A stretch of DNA of 64,000 nucleotides from Silanimonas sp. (GTDB lineage Bacteria; Pseudomonadota; Gammaproteobacteria; Xanthomonadales; Xanthomonadaceae): positions 124,001 through 188,000 of the forward strand of contig NZ_JAPZSC010000001.1 in assembly GCF_027531545.1 (NCBI RefSeq). The letters run 5' to 3'. Position 1 is the stretch's first letter; every line of letters starts with the position of its first letter. This document shows, piece after piece, positions 9,150-17,466 of the stretch. The notes beneath the pieces were generated by a model that did no database searches, was not told the origin of the DNA, and saw only the letters and a program-made list of their open reading frames with translations. The position numbers and the translations under genes were made by a program.

Positions 9150-10931
9150 ATGAACCTCACGATCCGAAGGGCGGTCACCGCCCTTCTCCTGGCCTGCCTT
9201 CCCGCCTCGGCGGCCATGGCCCTGCCCCCAGGCTTTCACCGCGCCGCGGCGGGCCACCTGGTGGGTGAATTCCGGGTCCCCGCGCCTGACGGAACCACCT
9301 TGCAGACCCTGGTGTACCTGCCGGGAACGGGCGCCGGGCCTTGGCCGACCCTGGTCACCCGCAGTCCCTATGACCTGCCGCTCACGCCGGTGAGCGGCTT
9401 TCCGGAAGAGCACCCGAATGCGGAGATCGAGGCCGACGAGAAGGACATCGGCTGGACGGAAGCCACCGACCGGGGGTACGCCCTCGTGGTCCAGTTCGTC
9501 CGCGGCCGCAACGAATCAGATGGCACGTTCAGCCTGTTCCTCGATGAGCGCGCCGATGGTGATGCCCTGCTGCGCTGGGTCGAGGCACAACCGTGGTCCA
9601 ACGATCGCCTGGGAGTCTTCGGCGACTCGGCGAGCGGCGTGGCCTCGCTGCAGGCTGCCGCCAGTGGCAGGCCCTCGGTCCGTGCGATCTATGCGCAGGC
9701 CACCAGCCCGGACTTCCTCGGCGGCGTGATCTTCCCGGACCGCGCCATCAAGTGGGAGGCGTTGCTCCCGTTCGTGCTCTCGCAGTCGCTCGACAGCAGC
9801 GAGGACCACGAGGCTCGCTTGGGCCTCGACGAGGCCTCGCTGGATGAACTGAAGGAGATGGCGGGCGAGGCGCTGGGCGACATGTTCGGGGCTCTCGAGG
9901 ACGGCGACGCCTCCGCCTCCGAGTGGTGGACCGCGCCTCCGGTCGCCGATTTCCCGATCGTCAGCGACCTCCAGCCGCGTTGGCCGGACCTGCTGGCCGC
10001 CCGCACCAGGACGCCACTGCTGGAGGCGGGGAATGTGACCCGCCGGCTCCGGGCGCCGGTGCTCCAGGTCGGGCTATGGCACGACTTCTTCCACGACAGC
10101 GCGATCGAGGCGTGGAACCAGCGGAGCATCTCCGGCTTCGGCCGGAACGATCGGCTGATCATGCTCGACGGCACCCACTACGACGTGGACGACCCGGAAC
10201 TCTGGCCGATCCGCCCGATGTTCACCTGGTTCGACTTCTGGCTGAAGCAGCGCTGGAACGACGTGACGCGGTGGCCGAAGGTGCAGTTCGCCTGGGCCGG
10301 TGAAGGTGCGGAGTCGGTGGTGGGAAGCGCGCTTTGGCCGATCCCGGCGCGGCCCCTCATCGCGGAACTGCAGGCGCCGACGGCCACGATCCAGATCGAC
10401 CCGGCGAAGCCGGTGCCGACACTCGGCGGCAACCACCTCATCGCCCCGGCCGGGATGCTGGACCAGTCACCGTTGCTCGATCGCACGGACATCGGGCTGC
10501 TGCAGGGCGCACCCCTGTCGAGGACGCTGCCGATCGCCGGGCCGATCCAGGCCACGATCCGCCTCAAGAGCATCTACAGCGGCCCACTGGTGGTGAAACT
10601 CGTCGACGTTCGGCCCGACGGCGAGGTCCGGCTGGTGCGCGAAACGCCGGTCACACGGGCCCACGGGCGGGTCATCGACGTGCGCTTCTCGCCGATCGCC
10701 TATCGTTTCGACGCCGGCAGCAGGCCCAGCCTGATGATCGCGGGAAGCAGCTTCCCCGCATGGATCTTCGAGCGACCCGCCACCGGGACCGTGGACGTCG
10801 CCGGAGCACGGCTGGTCATGCCGGATGCCTCGTTGGCACGCCTTCCGCGCCCGCAGCGGCGCTGCGAGACGGTGACGGGCGATGAACAGCGCGCTCGCGA
10901 GCAACGCGACGCGGGCTGCCCGACGCCCTGA
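9150..10931 (+). CDS. Secreted CocE/NonD-type hydrolase (peptidase S15 family)
   Basis: 593 residues with a signal peptide (TIRRAVTALLLACLPASAAMA). The alpha/beta-hydrolase core carries the nucleophile elbow VFGDSASG (Ser about 160), and GLWHDFFHDSA and LDGTHYDVDD supply the likely acid and histidine. The S15 C-terminal jelly-roll region follows (PIAGPIQATIRLKSIYSGPLV and DVRPDGEVRLVRETPV). The family hydrolyses acyl esters, beta-lactam esters or X-Pro peptides; the substrate here is not determinable. A shredded second copy of part of this gene lies at 16118-16303. The stop is followed by a strong hairpin shared with the convergent LytTR gene. Confidence 0.85.
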   Translation: MNLTIRRAVTALLLACLPASAAMALPPGFHRAAAGHLVGEFRVPAPDGTTLQTLVYLPGTGAGPWPTLVTRSPYDLPLTPVSGFPEEHPNAEIEADEKDIGWTEATDRGYALVVQFVRGRNESDGTFSLFLDERADGDALLRWVEAQPWSNDRLGVFGDSASGVASLQAAASGRPSVRAIYAQATSPDFLGGVIFPDRAIKWEALLPFVLSQSLDSSEDHEARLGLDEASLDELKEMAGEALGDMFGALEDGDASASEWWTAPPVADFPIVSDLQPRWPDLLAARTRTPLLEAGNVTRRLRAPVLQVGLWHDFFHDSAIEAWNQRSISGFGRNDRLIMLDGTHYDVDDPELWPIRPMFTWFDFWLKQRWNDVTRWPKVQFAWAGEGAESVVGSALWPIPARPLIAELQAPTATIQIDPAKPVPTLGGNHLIAPAGMLDQSPLLDRTDIGLLQGAPLSRTLPIAGPIQATIRLKSIYSGPLVVKLVDVRPDGEVRLVRETPVTRAHGRVIDVRFSPIAYRFDAGSRPSLMIAGSSFPAWIFERPATGTVDVAGARLVMPDASLARLPRPQRRCETVTGDEQRAREQRDAGCPTP

Positions 10932-10942
10932 ACAACGCGAAC

Positions 10943-10966
10943 GACGGGCGGCGATGGCCGCCCGTC
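10943..10966. terminator. Bidirectional hairpin between convergent genes
   Basis: GACGGGCGGC-GATG-GCCGCCCGTC is a perfect 10-bp stem with a 4-base loop. It starts 12 bases after the CocE-like stop and reaches into the stop of the opposing gene. There is no long T tract, as is common in GC-rich genomes, so its strength as an intrinsic terminator is inferred. Confidence 0.65.
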
Positions 10967-11852
10967 AATCGCCGGACGGGCTATCCCGCACGAAATCAAC
11001 ACCGAGCTTGTCTTTCACGACCGACAGCCGTCGCCGGCTGATCGGCACCTTGGTCTGGTCGGACATCAGGCAGTACCAGCCGCTGGCCGAACGCCGCACG
11101 CGCCGGACGTGCCCCAGGGCAACCCAGAACGAGCGGTGCACGCGAAGGCCGCGGTCGCCCATCTCGGCTTCGATTTCGGCGATCGTGCCGAGCAGGGTGG
11201 TGCTGCCGAGCGTGGTCCGCAGCTGGAGGTAGTGCAGGTCGGACCGCGCGAAGACCAGATCGGTCCCGATCGCGGCAGGAATCCGCGCCAGCAGCGGTTT
11301 CGAAAGGGCCGACAGCGTGCCGGACGTGGCCTCGGGCTGCGGCTCGGGCTGCGGCTCGGGCTCGGACGCAGCGGATGCGGGCGGGGGATCGGCGACCGGG
11401 TCCCGCGCACCGACGGCGGCGAAGGTCGGTGGCACATTGAGGATCGCCCAGCTCGTCAGATAGGCCGGCGCGAGCTGCAGCCACTCGGCAACCAGCGCTA
11501 ACACGCCACCGCTCTGCTCGAGGGCATCCAGCCATCCGTCCGCGGGATCTTCACCGGGCGACGGGAAAACCGCCTCCAGCCCCAGCGACAAGGGCGCGAA
11601 CGCCAGGCTGCCGATGAGCCCCCCGACAAGCAGCTGGATCAGCGGTGGCCGGGCGGCGATCGAGCGGAAGCCGCCCAGCCACCACGTGGCCGCAATGGCG
11701 ACGCCCAGACCCAGCGCGACTTGCACGAACCACACCAGGAACGCGGCGACCGGCGGAAGGCCCGGGGCGACGTCCGAGTCGGTCCGCATGAGCAGGAGGG
11801 CGAGGACGCAGGACACCGCGATCCACCAGACCCAGACCTTCAATCGCGGCAT
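10965..11852 (-). CDS. LytTR-domain transcriptional regulator with membrane N-terminus
   Basis: About 295 residues from the ATG at 11852 (MPRLKVWVWW), which has a GAGGGGC ribosome-binding site upstream. The N-terminal half has about four hydrophobic segments (VWWIAVSCVLALLLM, FLVWFVQVALGLGVAIAATWWL and others). A repeated Pro-Glu linker (EPEPQPEPQPE) leads to a C-terminal LytTR DNA-binding domain (DLVFARSDLHYLQLRTTLGS, RVHRSFWVALGHVRRV, KVPISRRRLSVVKDKL). It resembles membrane-bound LytTR regulators that work without a response-regulator receiver. No histidine kinase lies beside it. Target genes are unknown. Confidence 0.82.
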   Translation of the reverse strand: MPRLKVWVWWIAVSCVLALLLMRTDSDVAPGLPPVAAFLVWFVQVALGLGVAIAATWWLGGFRSIAARPPLIQLLVGGLIGSLAFAPLSLGLEAVFPSPGEDPADGWLDALEQSGGVLALVAEWLQLAPAYLTSWAILNVPPTFAAVGARDPVADPPPASAASEPEPQPEPQPEATSGTLSALSKPLLARIPAAIGTDLVFARSDLHYLQLRTTLGSTTLLGTIAEIEAEMGDRGLRVHRSFWVALGHVRRVRRSASGWYCLMSDQTKVPISRRRLSVVKDKLGVDFVRDSPSGD

Positions 11853-11963
11853 GTCAAAGCCCCTCGCATCGCAGGGGCGACAGTATAGGCGCACGCGGAA
11901 GGGGCACCGGGCCTCGTCCCTTGTTCCGTGCGCCTCGGCACGACGTCCATGAACCGCAGGATC

Positions 11964-12782
11964 TCACCTTCCCGAGTCGCCCCCGCCGGACTTGGCTTCC
12001 ACGAACTCCGGGGTGAGCGGCAGCGCAAGACGCGCCAACCGCTTACCGGCCTCGATGCGGCCGAAGGAGGCGAGACAAGCCTCCTTGCTTCGGCGGCGTA
12101 CGGGCGCATCGACGCGCTCGCGGCGCCGTCCGTCGCCCTCGTCACGGAGGAGGCGCCTCACATCGCGTGCAAGCACGTCGGTGAGCGCATAGGCATCACC
12201 GAGCCGCGATGGCGTTGAATCGGTGGTGAAGGCATTGGCGCCCTGCGCCCAGCGGAACTCGAGAACGCGGGCCCCATCCGCCGCGCTGGCGACGACATCC
12301 GCGCTGAGCCCACCCATGCCCGCGGGCAACCTCGGGGTGAACGGGATCGGGGAGAGCGCCCCTACAACCAACGAGGCTCCCGCCACGCCACGGTTCGTCA
12401 AGCCGACGCCGGTGACTTCGCTCCTGAGCACGATGTCCGCCGGCTGCTCCGCGGCGACGACCTCGAAGAATTCCGAGGTCGTCGTGCACAGGGCGCGACC
12501 CACGCCCGCCAGGATCACCTCGCGCTCGCGGGGCGAGAGGGCCGCGTCGGCGCCGTCCGCGAAGCGAGGCGGCGCGACGTGGAGGGTCTTCGCTTGGGCG
12601 ATCGAGGCGCGGTCGATACGTTGCTGCCGCGACGACTGGGGGCGGTCCCGCTCGAGCTCAAGCTGGGCATCCGAGGCGATCAGGCTGCCTGATACGCCTT
12701 TCGGGGCCGTGGCGCAGCCGGAAAGGATCGCGGCGATCGAGACGATGAGCGCGAGCACACGTATCGGGGTAGGGCTGGTCAT
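11964..12782 (-). CDS. Lipoprotein, DUF3313-like
   Basis: 272 residues from the ATG at 12782. It begins with a lipoprotein signal and a lipobox at LSGC (VLALIVSIAAILSGCA), so it is probably exported and lipidated. The body contains the pattern seen in DUF3313-type lipoproteins: ADIVLRSEVTGVGL, then GGLSADVVASAADGARVLEF. The C-terminus is basic. The family has no known role. It lies downstream of the LysR gene on the same strand with a 109-base gap. Family assignment is by resemblance only. Confidence 0.65.
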   Translation of the reverse strand: MTSPTPIRVLALIVSIAAILSGCATAPKGVSGSLIASDAQLELERDRPQSSRQQRIDRASIAQAKTLHVAPPRFADGADAALSPREREVILAGVGRALCTTTSEFFEVVAAEQPADIVLRSEVTGVGLTNRGVAGASLVVGALSPIPFTPRLPAGMGGLSADVVASAADGARVLEFRWAQGANAFTTDSTPSRLGDAYALTDVLARDVRRLLRDEGDGRRRERVDAPVRRRSKEACLASFGRIEAGKRLARLALPLTPEFVEAKSGGGDSGR

Positions 12783-12891
12783 GGCACTGGCCTTGCTAGG
12801 GGATGGCCCAGCTTCATCGGGCCCCGCGCGGTCCGCCATTGCCGACAGCTGCAACCCAGCTATGCGACCTTGCCTTCCGGGACGACGCGCA

Positions 12892-13794
12892 TCAGCCGGC
12901 CCGCCCAGATCCCAGTTCGCACTCCAACTCGGACGCGAGGAAGTCGAAGACCACCTTGATTGCGGGATTGCCGCGGATCTCGCTGTGGACGACGAGCCAG
13001 ACCGGCATCGTCGGCCCCACCTCGGGAAGCAGTTGAACCAGCGACGGATCCCTCCTCGCGACGGTGTCGGGGAGGAAGCCGATCCCCAGTCCCGCGAGGA
13101 CCAGCTGCCACACCACCAGGGAGTCGTCGGTCCTCACCGCGAAGCTCTCGCGTGTCGCCGGGATGCCTCCCTCCGCGAATCCCCGGAGGATCACATCGTC
13201 GTCGATCAGCCCGATCAGGTCGTGCTGGAGCAGTTCCGCCGGCGAAGCCGGCTGGCCGCGACGCTCGACGTAGTCGCGGGAGGCATAGGCGCCAATCTTG
13301 GACGCCCCGAGCCTGCGGGCGATCACGCTGCCCTGCTCGGGCATCACCATCCGGACCGCGATGTCCGCCTCGCGACGCAGCAGGTTCGCCACGGCGTCGG
13401 TGGCCTGGAGCTCCACCTGAATCTGCGGGTTCGCGGCCCTCAGCCTGCCGATGATCCCCGGCAGGACGGCGACGGCCATCGTCTGGCTGGCGCTGATGCG
13501 CACCGACCCGGAGACGTCCTGGCGGCTGCCGGCGATCACGCGGGCGACGCCGTGCGCGCCCTCTGCCATCCGCTGCGCGTCCTCGGCGATCCGGTAGGCC
13601 AGCCGCGTGGGGGAAAGACCGCGACCGGTCCGCTCGAACAGCGCGCATCCCAACTGCGACTCCAGCTGCGCGATGTGCCTGCCGATGGTGGGCTGGGTCG
13701 CGCTGAGGCGCTTGGACGCGCCCAGCAGGCTCCCGGCCTCCATCACGGCGAGGAACGAACGGATCAGAGTCCAATCGAAGTCTGACTCACCCAC
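12892..13794 (-). CDS. LysR-family transcriptional regulator
   Basis: About 300 residues from a GTG at 13794 (VGESDFDWTLIRSFLAVMEA). Residues 7-66 form the winged helix (SLLGASKRLSATQPTIGRHIAQLESQLG, FERTGRGLSPT). The rest is the LysR effector-binding domain (GSVRISASQTMAVAVLPGII, AVRMVMPEQGSVIARRLG). The longer frame in the ORF track would run through the divergent hydrolase gene and is rejected. It is divergent from the alpha/beta-hydrolase lipoprotein gene at 13923, the usual arrangement for a LysR regulator and its target; that link is inferred. Confidence 0.88.
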   Translation of the reverse strand: MGESDFDWTLIRSFLAVMEAGSLLGASKRLSATQPTIGRHIAQLESQLGCALFERTGRGLSPTRLAYRIAEDAQRMAEGAHGVARVIAGSRQDVSGSVRISASQTMAVAVLPGIIGRLRAANPQIQVELQATDAVANLLRREADIAVRMVMPEQGSVIARRLGASKIGAYASRDYVERRGQPASPAELLQHDLIGLIDDDVILRGFAEGGIPATRESFAVRTDDSLVVWQLVLAGLGIGFLPDTVARRDPSLVQLLPEVGPTMPVWLVVHSEIRGNPAIKVVFDFLASELECELGSGRAG

Positions 13795-13922
13795 CGGAAA
13801 AAGCCCCGAACTCTTCGCGAGAGGCGAGCATACATTGCAATCCAGCCATGCACGTTTGCGTCTTGATCCACATCGATCGCCCAAGTGACGCTCGTTGCCA
13901 TCAAAGCCTTGGGGAATGACGC
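13795..13922. promoter_or_regulatory. Divergent promoter region, LysR gene / hydrolase lipoprotein gene
   Basis: 128 bases shared by two divergent starts. A partial dyad TGCA-N9-TGCA lies at 13836-13852 and has the T-N11-A geometry of LysR-type boxes. This is a weak match and many random sequences would fit, so it is recorded as a candidate operator only. Confidence 0.3.
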
Positions 13923-15257
13923 ATGTCCATGTCTCGCGCAGGAAACGGTCGGGGACGCCGGTCCACGACCGCCGCCGGCATCCTGCTCTTCGCGCTGTTG
14001 TCCGGATGCGCTTCGGACGGAGCCGTGGCGCCGGCATCGGAACTCGTGAGCAGCGGCTGGAGCGACCCCTCCGCCCTGGCGCCCGTCGGCGGTTTCGATG
14101 CGTACGTGGCGGCGGTCACGACGGAGCTTCGCGTCCATCGGGTCCCCTTCGACCCATCGAAGGCCGAGGCCGAGCTCGCGTCGGTGGCGCCCTTCCGCAT
14201 GCCACCGCACCCGCGATGCGGGCCCGGAAAGCCACGGGGCATCGCCATCCTCGTCCACGGCTTGTCCGACACCGCGTTCGCCATGCGCGACCTCGCGAAC
14301 TCGCTGGCCCGGCAATGCTTCGAAGCGCGCGCGCTGTTGCTGCCCGGGCATGGCACGCGGCCGGCGGACCTGATGGTCGTCGACGAAAACGACTGGCTCA
14401 GGCATGTCCAGGCCGCCGTTCTGCAGGCACGGCGGGACAGCGATGTCGTCGTGGTGGCCGGCTTCTCGCTCGGCGCGGCGCTCGCGGTCACCGTCGCCGC
14501 CGAGGCCCCGGGCAGCGTCGACGCGGTGATCGGCGTGTCGCCGGCCTATCGGATCAGTTCGTCCCTTCTCGCCCGCCAAGCCCGTTGGCTTGGCGTGTTC
14601 CGCCCCTGGCTCGATTCGGGGCCGAGGGAAGAGTTCGCACGATACGAAGCGATGCCGGCGCGCGGCATCGCCTCCACCATGGCCCTGCTCGACCGGATGA
14701 ATGCCCGGGTGAGGGCTCAGGGGGGCGTGCAGGTGCCGTGGATGGTGGTGCAGAGCGAGGACGACGAGGTGATCGATGTCACCGGGAACCGGCGATTCTT
14801 CGCATCCAAGGCCGACGATCCCCGAAGCGTCTTCCTCAACTATGTTTCCGAGCCGAGCGAGGACCGGGCCGATGAGCGCGTGACCTGGCTGCCCGCAGCC
14901 GACCCGGGCTCGCGGGTGGCGGGACTTTCGCACCTCGCGCTCCACATCGCTCCGGGGAACCCGCACTACGGGCTCGAAGGCGCCTATCGGAACTGCGGCA
15001 GCGCGCCGTTCCGGGAAGAAAGTGAAGTTCAAGCCTGCAGGCAGGCGGAACAGGTCTGGTACGGCACCGGACGGCAGTCTCCCCCACCCGGCGAGGCCGG
15101 CGCGCGGGCGACGTTCAATCCCCATTACCCGGATCTGGAGCGCCGGATCGGCGGATTCCTGGCGGAGATCGATGGCCGTCATGCCGATCGCTCGGCGTCC
15201 CTGCAGGAAGGGACGGGGCTTGGCAGCCACGCCCAGTCGTCGACGCGACGGCGCTAG
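13923..15257 (+). CDS. Lipoprotein alpha/beta-hydrolase
   Basis: 444 residues. A lipoprotein signal ends in a lipobox at FALLSGC (Cys29). The hydrolase core shows the oxyanion segment AILVHGLSDTAFAM, the nucleophile elbow VVAGFSLGAALAV (Ser182), a likely acid in VQSEDDEVIDVTG and a histidine in GLSHLALHI. This is the serine lipase/carboxylesterase layout and the protein probably faces the periplasm or outer membrane. The substrate is unknown. The divergent LysR regulator may control it. Confidence 0.82.
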   Translation: MSMSRAGNGRGRRSTTAAGILLFALLSGCASDGAVAPASELVSSGWSDPSALAPVGGFDAYVAAVTTELRVHRVPFDPSKAEAELASVAPFRMPPHPRCGPGKPRGIAILVHGLSDTAFAMRDLANSLARQCFEARALLLPGHGTRPADLMVVDENDWLRHVQAAVLQARRDSDVVVVAGFSLGAALAVTVAAEAPGSVDAVIGVSPAYRISSSLLARQARWLGVFRPWLDSGPREEFARYEAMPARGIASTMALLDRMNARVRAQGGVQVPWMVVQSEDDEVIDVTGNRRFFASKADDPRSVFLNYVSEPSEDRADERVTWLPAADPGSRVAGLSHLALHIAPGNPHYGLEGAYRNCGSAPFREESEVQACRQAEQVWYGTGRQSPPPGEAGARATFNPHYPDLERRIGGFLAEIDGRHADRSASLQEGTGLGSHAQSSTRRR

Positions 15258-15362
15258 TCCAAGGCGGGAGCGCGTCGCCGTCGACGATCGGTCGACCCGG
15301 CCCACGCCTTTCCGGTTTGCTTCTTTTCCGCACGCGCGCCAAGCCCGAGCATCGGAGTCTCC

Positions 15363-16103
15363 ATGTCGAGCCATGATCCTTCCAGCGTCCCCGAGGCGCC
15401 GTCCCGAAGCCTCCTCCTGATCGCAGGGTCGATCCTGCTGCTCCAGGGCTTTAGCATCTTCGCCCCGATGGCCGTCCTCGGCGGCGCGATCCAGTGGCCG
15501 GACAGCCTCGACTTCCCACCATCGCAGATGCTTCCGCTGCTTCGGGAGCAACTCGATGCCGTGCGGCTGGGGTACGGGCTCTACCTCGGGTATTCGCTGC
15601 TGTTCCTCGTGACCGGCGCGGTGACAGTGCGACTGGCGGCGCGCCCCGGCCCGCTCGGCACGCTGGCGCTCATCGCCGTCGCCGCCGCCGCGGTCTCGGC
15701 CTTGGCGCGAGGGATCGGCATCCTGCGCTGGCTGACCGGCAGCGTCGCGCTGGCCGACGCGCATGCCGCCCCCGGCCTGTCGGCGGAGGGCCGCGCCGCG
15801 ATCGAGGCGATGCAGGCCGCCCTCAATGCTTGGGGCGGCGCGATCGGCGAGGCCTTGGGCGTCGCGGCCTTCGCCGCGATCTGGGCCATCGCGACGAGTC
15901 TGGTGATCCTGCGCGACCGGCAGCTGCCCGCGTGGGCGGGGCTGGCGGGGCTCGTGGCGGGCGTCCTCGTCGCCTTGCCGGCACTCGAACTCTTCGGCAT
16001 CGCACCACCGGTCTCGATCGTGATCTCCACGACGGGCATCCAGCTCTGGTTCATGGCCCTCGGGCTGCTGTTCCTCTGGCGCGCCCTGCGCCGGACCGCT
16101 TGA
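15363..16103 (+). CDS. Polytopic membrane protein, DUF4386-like
   Basis: 246 residues with five or six hydrophobic segments, among them LLLIAGSILLLQGFSIFAPM, LLFLVTGAVTVRLAA and LWFMALGLLFLWRAL. A conserved-looking Arg/Tyr pair before the second helix (QLDAVRLGYGLYLGYSLLF) recalls DUF4386 membrane proteins, but this is only a resemblance. It follows the lipoprotein hydrolase by 105 bases in the same direction. No transport or enzymatic motif is visible. Confidence 0.62.
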   Translation: MSSHDPSSVPEAPSRSLLLIAGSILLLQGFSIFAPMAVLGGAIQWPDSLDFPPSQMLPLLREQLDAVRLGYGLYLGYSLLFLVTGAVTVRLAARPGPLGTLALIAVAAAAVSALARGIGILRWLTGSVALADAHAAPGLSAEGRAAIEAMQAALNAWGGAIGEALGVAAFAAIWAIATSLVILRDRQLPAWAGLAGLVAGVLVALPALELFGIAPPVSIVISTTGIQLWFMALGLLFLWRALRRTA

Positions 16104-16117
16104 GGGCGGCCGCCATG

Positions 16118-16303
16118 CTGCTCCCCCACTCGGAGGCCGAGAGGCCCCACGAGATCCAAGCGAGCCACGTGGTCCTCGCTGCTGTCGAGTGACTGCGACA
16201 GGACGAACGGAAGCAGCGCCTCCCACTTGATGGCGCGGTCCGGGGAGATCACGCCCCCGAGGAAGTCCGGGCTGGTGGCCTTCGCATCGCTGCACATAGA
16301 TGG
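16118..16303 (-). pseudogene. Remnant of a CocE/NonD-type hydrolase gene
   Basis: The reverse strand encodes ATSPDFLGGVISPDRAIKW, continuing EALLPFVLSQSLDSSEDH. This is almost identical to residues in the middle of the intact protein at 9150-10931, and the DNA also matches closely. There is an extra 9-base insert (CGATGCGAA) just before the match. At the other end the sequence jumps to a segment matching the intact gene's ASASEW region, so an internal piece of about 80 bases is gone. It has no start and no remaining domain structure. It is a truncated paralogue. Confidence 0.8.
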
Positions 16304-16545
16304 AAACGACCGACGTCCGCGCCCGTGGGCAGGTGCGCAGAAAAGCGTCGAGCGAGGGCGCGCACCACACCCACCGCCAAGCCCTGCGGTTGGCAGTGCC
16401 CATCGAAACAGGCCCATGGCGGCATATCGAACAACGGCATCACGATCTCGGCCCGACGCACCGGATCCGGAAGTCGCGCCGTCGAGGCGCTGCCGGCCGA
16501 TGCAATGCCAGGGGCGAGAAGCAGAAAGGCGACAGGCCTGACCAT
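16304..16545 (-). pseudogene. 5' remnant of a solute-binding protein gene
   Basis: From an ATG at 16545 the reverse strand reads a plausible signal peptide (MVRPVAFLLLAPGIASAGSA), then EIVMPLFDMPPWACFDGHC and GLAVGVVRALARRFS. The layout matches the start of family-3 periplasmic binding proteins, and the intact protein at 24754 has the same arrangement ([16 protein letters not shown]). After about 80 residues the frame runs into the CocE remnant. So it is a binding-protein N-terminus fused to an unrelated fragment, most likely a dead gene. Confidence 0.6.
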
Positions 16546-16570
16546 AGACCGCAGGTATGCCTGAAGCGAT

Positions 16571-16646
16571 TGGTGGGCCGTGATGGATTCGAACCATCGA
16601 CCAACTAGTTAAAAGCCAGCTGCTCTACCGACTGAGCTAACGGCCC
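16571..16646 (-). tRNA. tRNA-Lys (anticodon UUU)
   Basis: The reverse strand gives a complete cloverleaf of 76 bases including an encoded CCA end: GGGCCGT acceptor, the D-arm region AGCTCAGTCGGTAGAGC, a CTTTTAA anticodon loop, the T-arm region GGTTCGAATCC, and ACGGCCC closing the acceptor. The anticodon stem GCTGG/CTAGT has two G-U pairs. The loop matches bacterial tRNA-Lys with UUU. Its 3' end faces the gene remnants. Confidence 0.96.
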
Positions 16647-16658
16647 ACCGAAACCTGT

Positions 16659-16675
16659 CCCGTCATCGCGACGGG
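16659..16675 (-). terminator. Small hairpin between queC and tRNA-Lys
   Basis: CCCGTC-ATCGC-GACGGG is a 6-bp stem in the gap of about 80 bases between the queC stop and the tRNA 5' end. It could end transcription of the Tol-Pal/queuosine run or be a processing site before the tRNA. There is no T tract. Confidence 0.35.
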
Positions 16676-16728
16676 GCGCGAAGTCTACCGCAAGCCCGGG
16701 CGCTTGGCAGCGCGGCGGGCTTCCTCGT

Positions 16729-17454
16729 TCAGCGCGGCTGGTAGCGCGTCGTGTCCGGGGCCCCGGCCTTCACGAAACCCTCGGCCCGAAGCCGGCAGGC
16801 GTCGCAGCGGCCACAAGCACGGCCCTCGGCGTCGGCCTGGTAGCAGCTGACGGTCTGGGCGAAATCCACGCCGAGGCGCAGGCCCTCGACGACGATGTCG
16901 GCCTTTGACATCGCGATCAACGGCGCGTGCACCTTCAAGCCGCCCTCTTCCACCCCGGCCTTGGTGGCGAGGTTGGCGAGGCGCTCGAAGGCGGCGATGA
17001 ACTCGGGGCGGCAGTCCGGATAACCGGAGTAATCCACGGCATTCACGCCGCAGAACAGGTCGCGGGCGCCCAGCACCTCGGCCCAGCCGAGCGCCACCGA
17101 CAGCATGATCGTGTTGCGCGCGGGCACGTAGGTGAGGGGAATGCCCTCGCTGGGGCTCTCTGGCACGTCGATGTCCGCCGTCAGCGCCGAACCGCCGATG
17201 CTGCGCAGGTCGACCTCGACCACCTTGTGCGCCACCGCGCCCAGGCTGGCGGCGTTGCGCGCTGCTGCGTCGAGTTCCGCGGAATGCCGCTGGCCGTAAC
17301 GCACCGACAGCGCATACGTCTCGAAGCCGCGCGCACGGGCGATGGCCAGCACCACAGCCGAATCCATCCCGCCGGAAACCAGCACCACGGCACGCTTGCC
17401 GCGACCGTCCTGCGCCATCGCGCCGGCACCCTCCGCACCTTGATTCATCGCCAT
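16729..17454 (-). CDS. queC: 7-cyano-7-deazaguanine synthase QueC
   Basis: Converts 7-carboxy-7-deazaguanine to preQ0 using ATP and ammonia, in queuosine synthesis. 241 residues. The PP-loop is [15 protein letters not shown]. The substrate region contains [20 protein letters not shown] and [18 protein letters not shown]. Four C-terminal cysteines bind zinc ([19 protein letters not shown]). A GAGGA precedes two candidate ATGs (17454 and 17448). It lies 12 bases after queE on the same strand; the two enzymes catalyse consecutive steps. Confidence 0.96.
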   Translation of the reverse strand: MAMNQGAEGAGAMAQDGRGKRAVVLVSGGMDSAVVLAIARARGFETYALSVRYGQRHSAELDAAARNAASLGAVAHKVVEVDLRSIGGSALTADIDVPESPSEGIPLTYVPARNTIMLSVALGWAEVLGARDLFCGVNAVDYSGYPDCRPEFIAAFERLANLATKAGVEEGGLKVHAPLIAMSKADIVVEGLRLGVDFAQTVSCYQADAEGRACGRCDACRLRAEGFVKAGAPDTTRYQPR

Positions 17455-17466
17455 GATTCCTCGTCC

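Noticed and set aside
13764-16403. 879-residue reverse ORF across the lipoprotein hydrolase and membrane protein genes
   Set aside because: Low-complexity shadow with no domain. Only its extreme 5' part touches the real CocE remnant, which is reported separately.
16571-16646. tRNA-Lys 3' end as an attachment site with a second copy elsewhere
   Set aside because: I looked for the tRNA 3' sequence in the 9-16 kb segment and did not find a duplicate, and there is no integrase gene.
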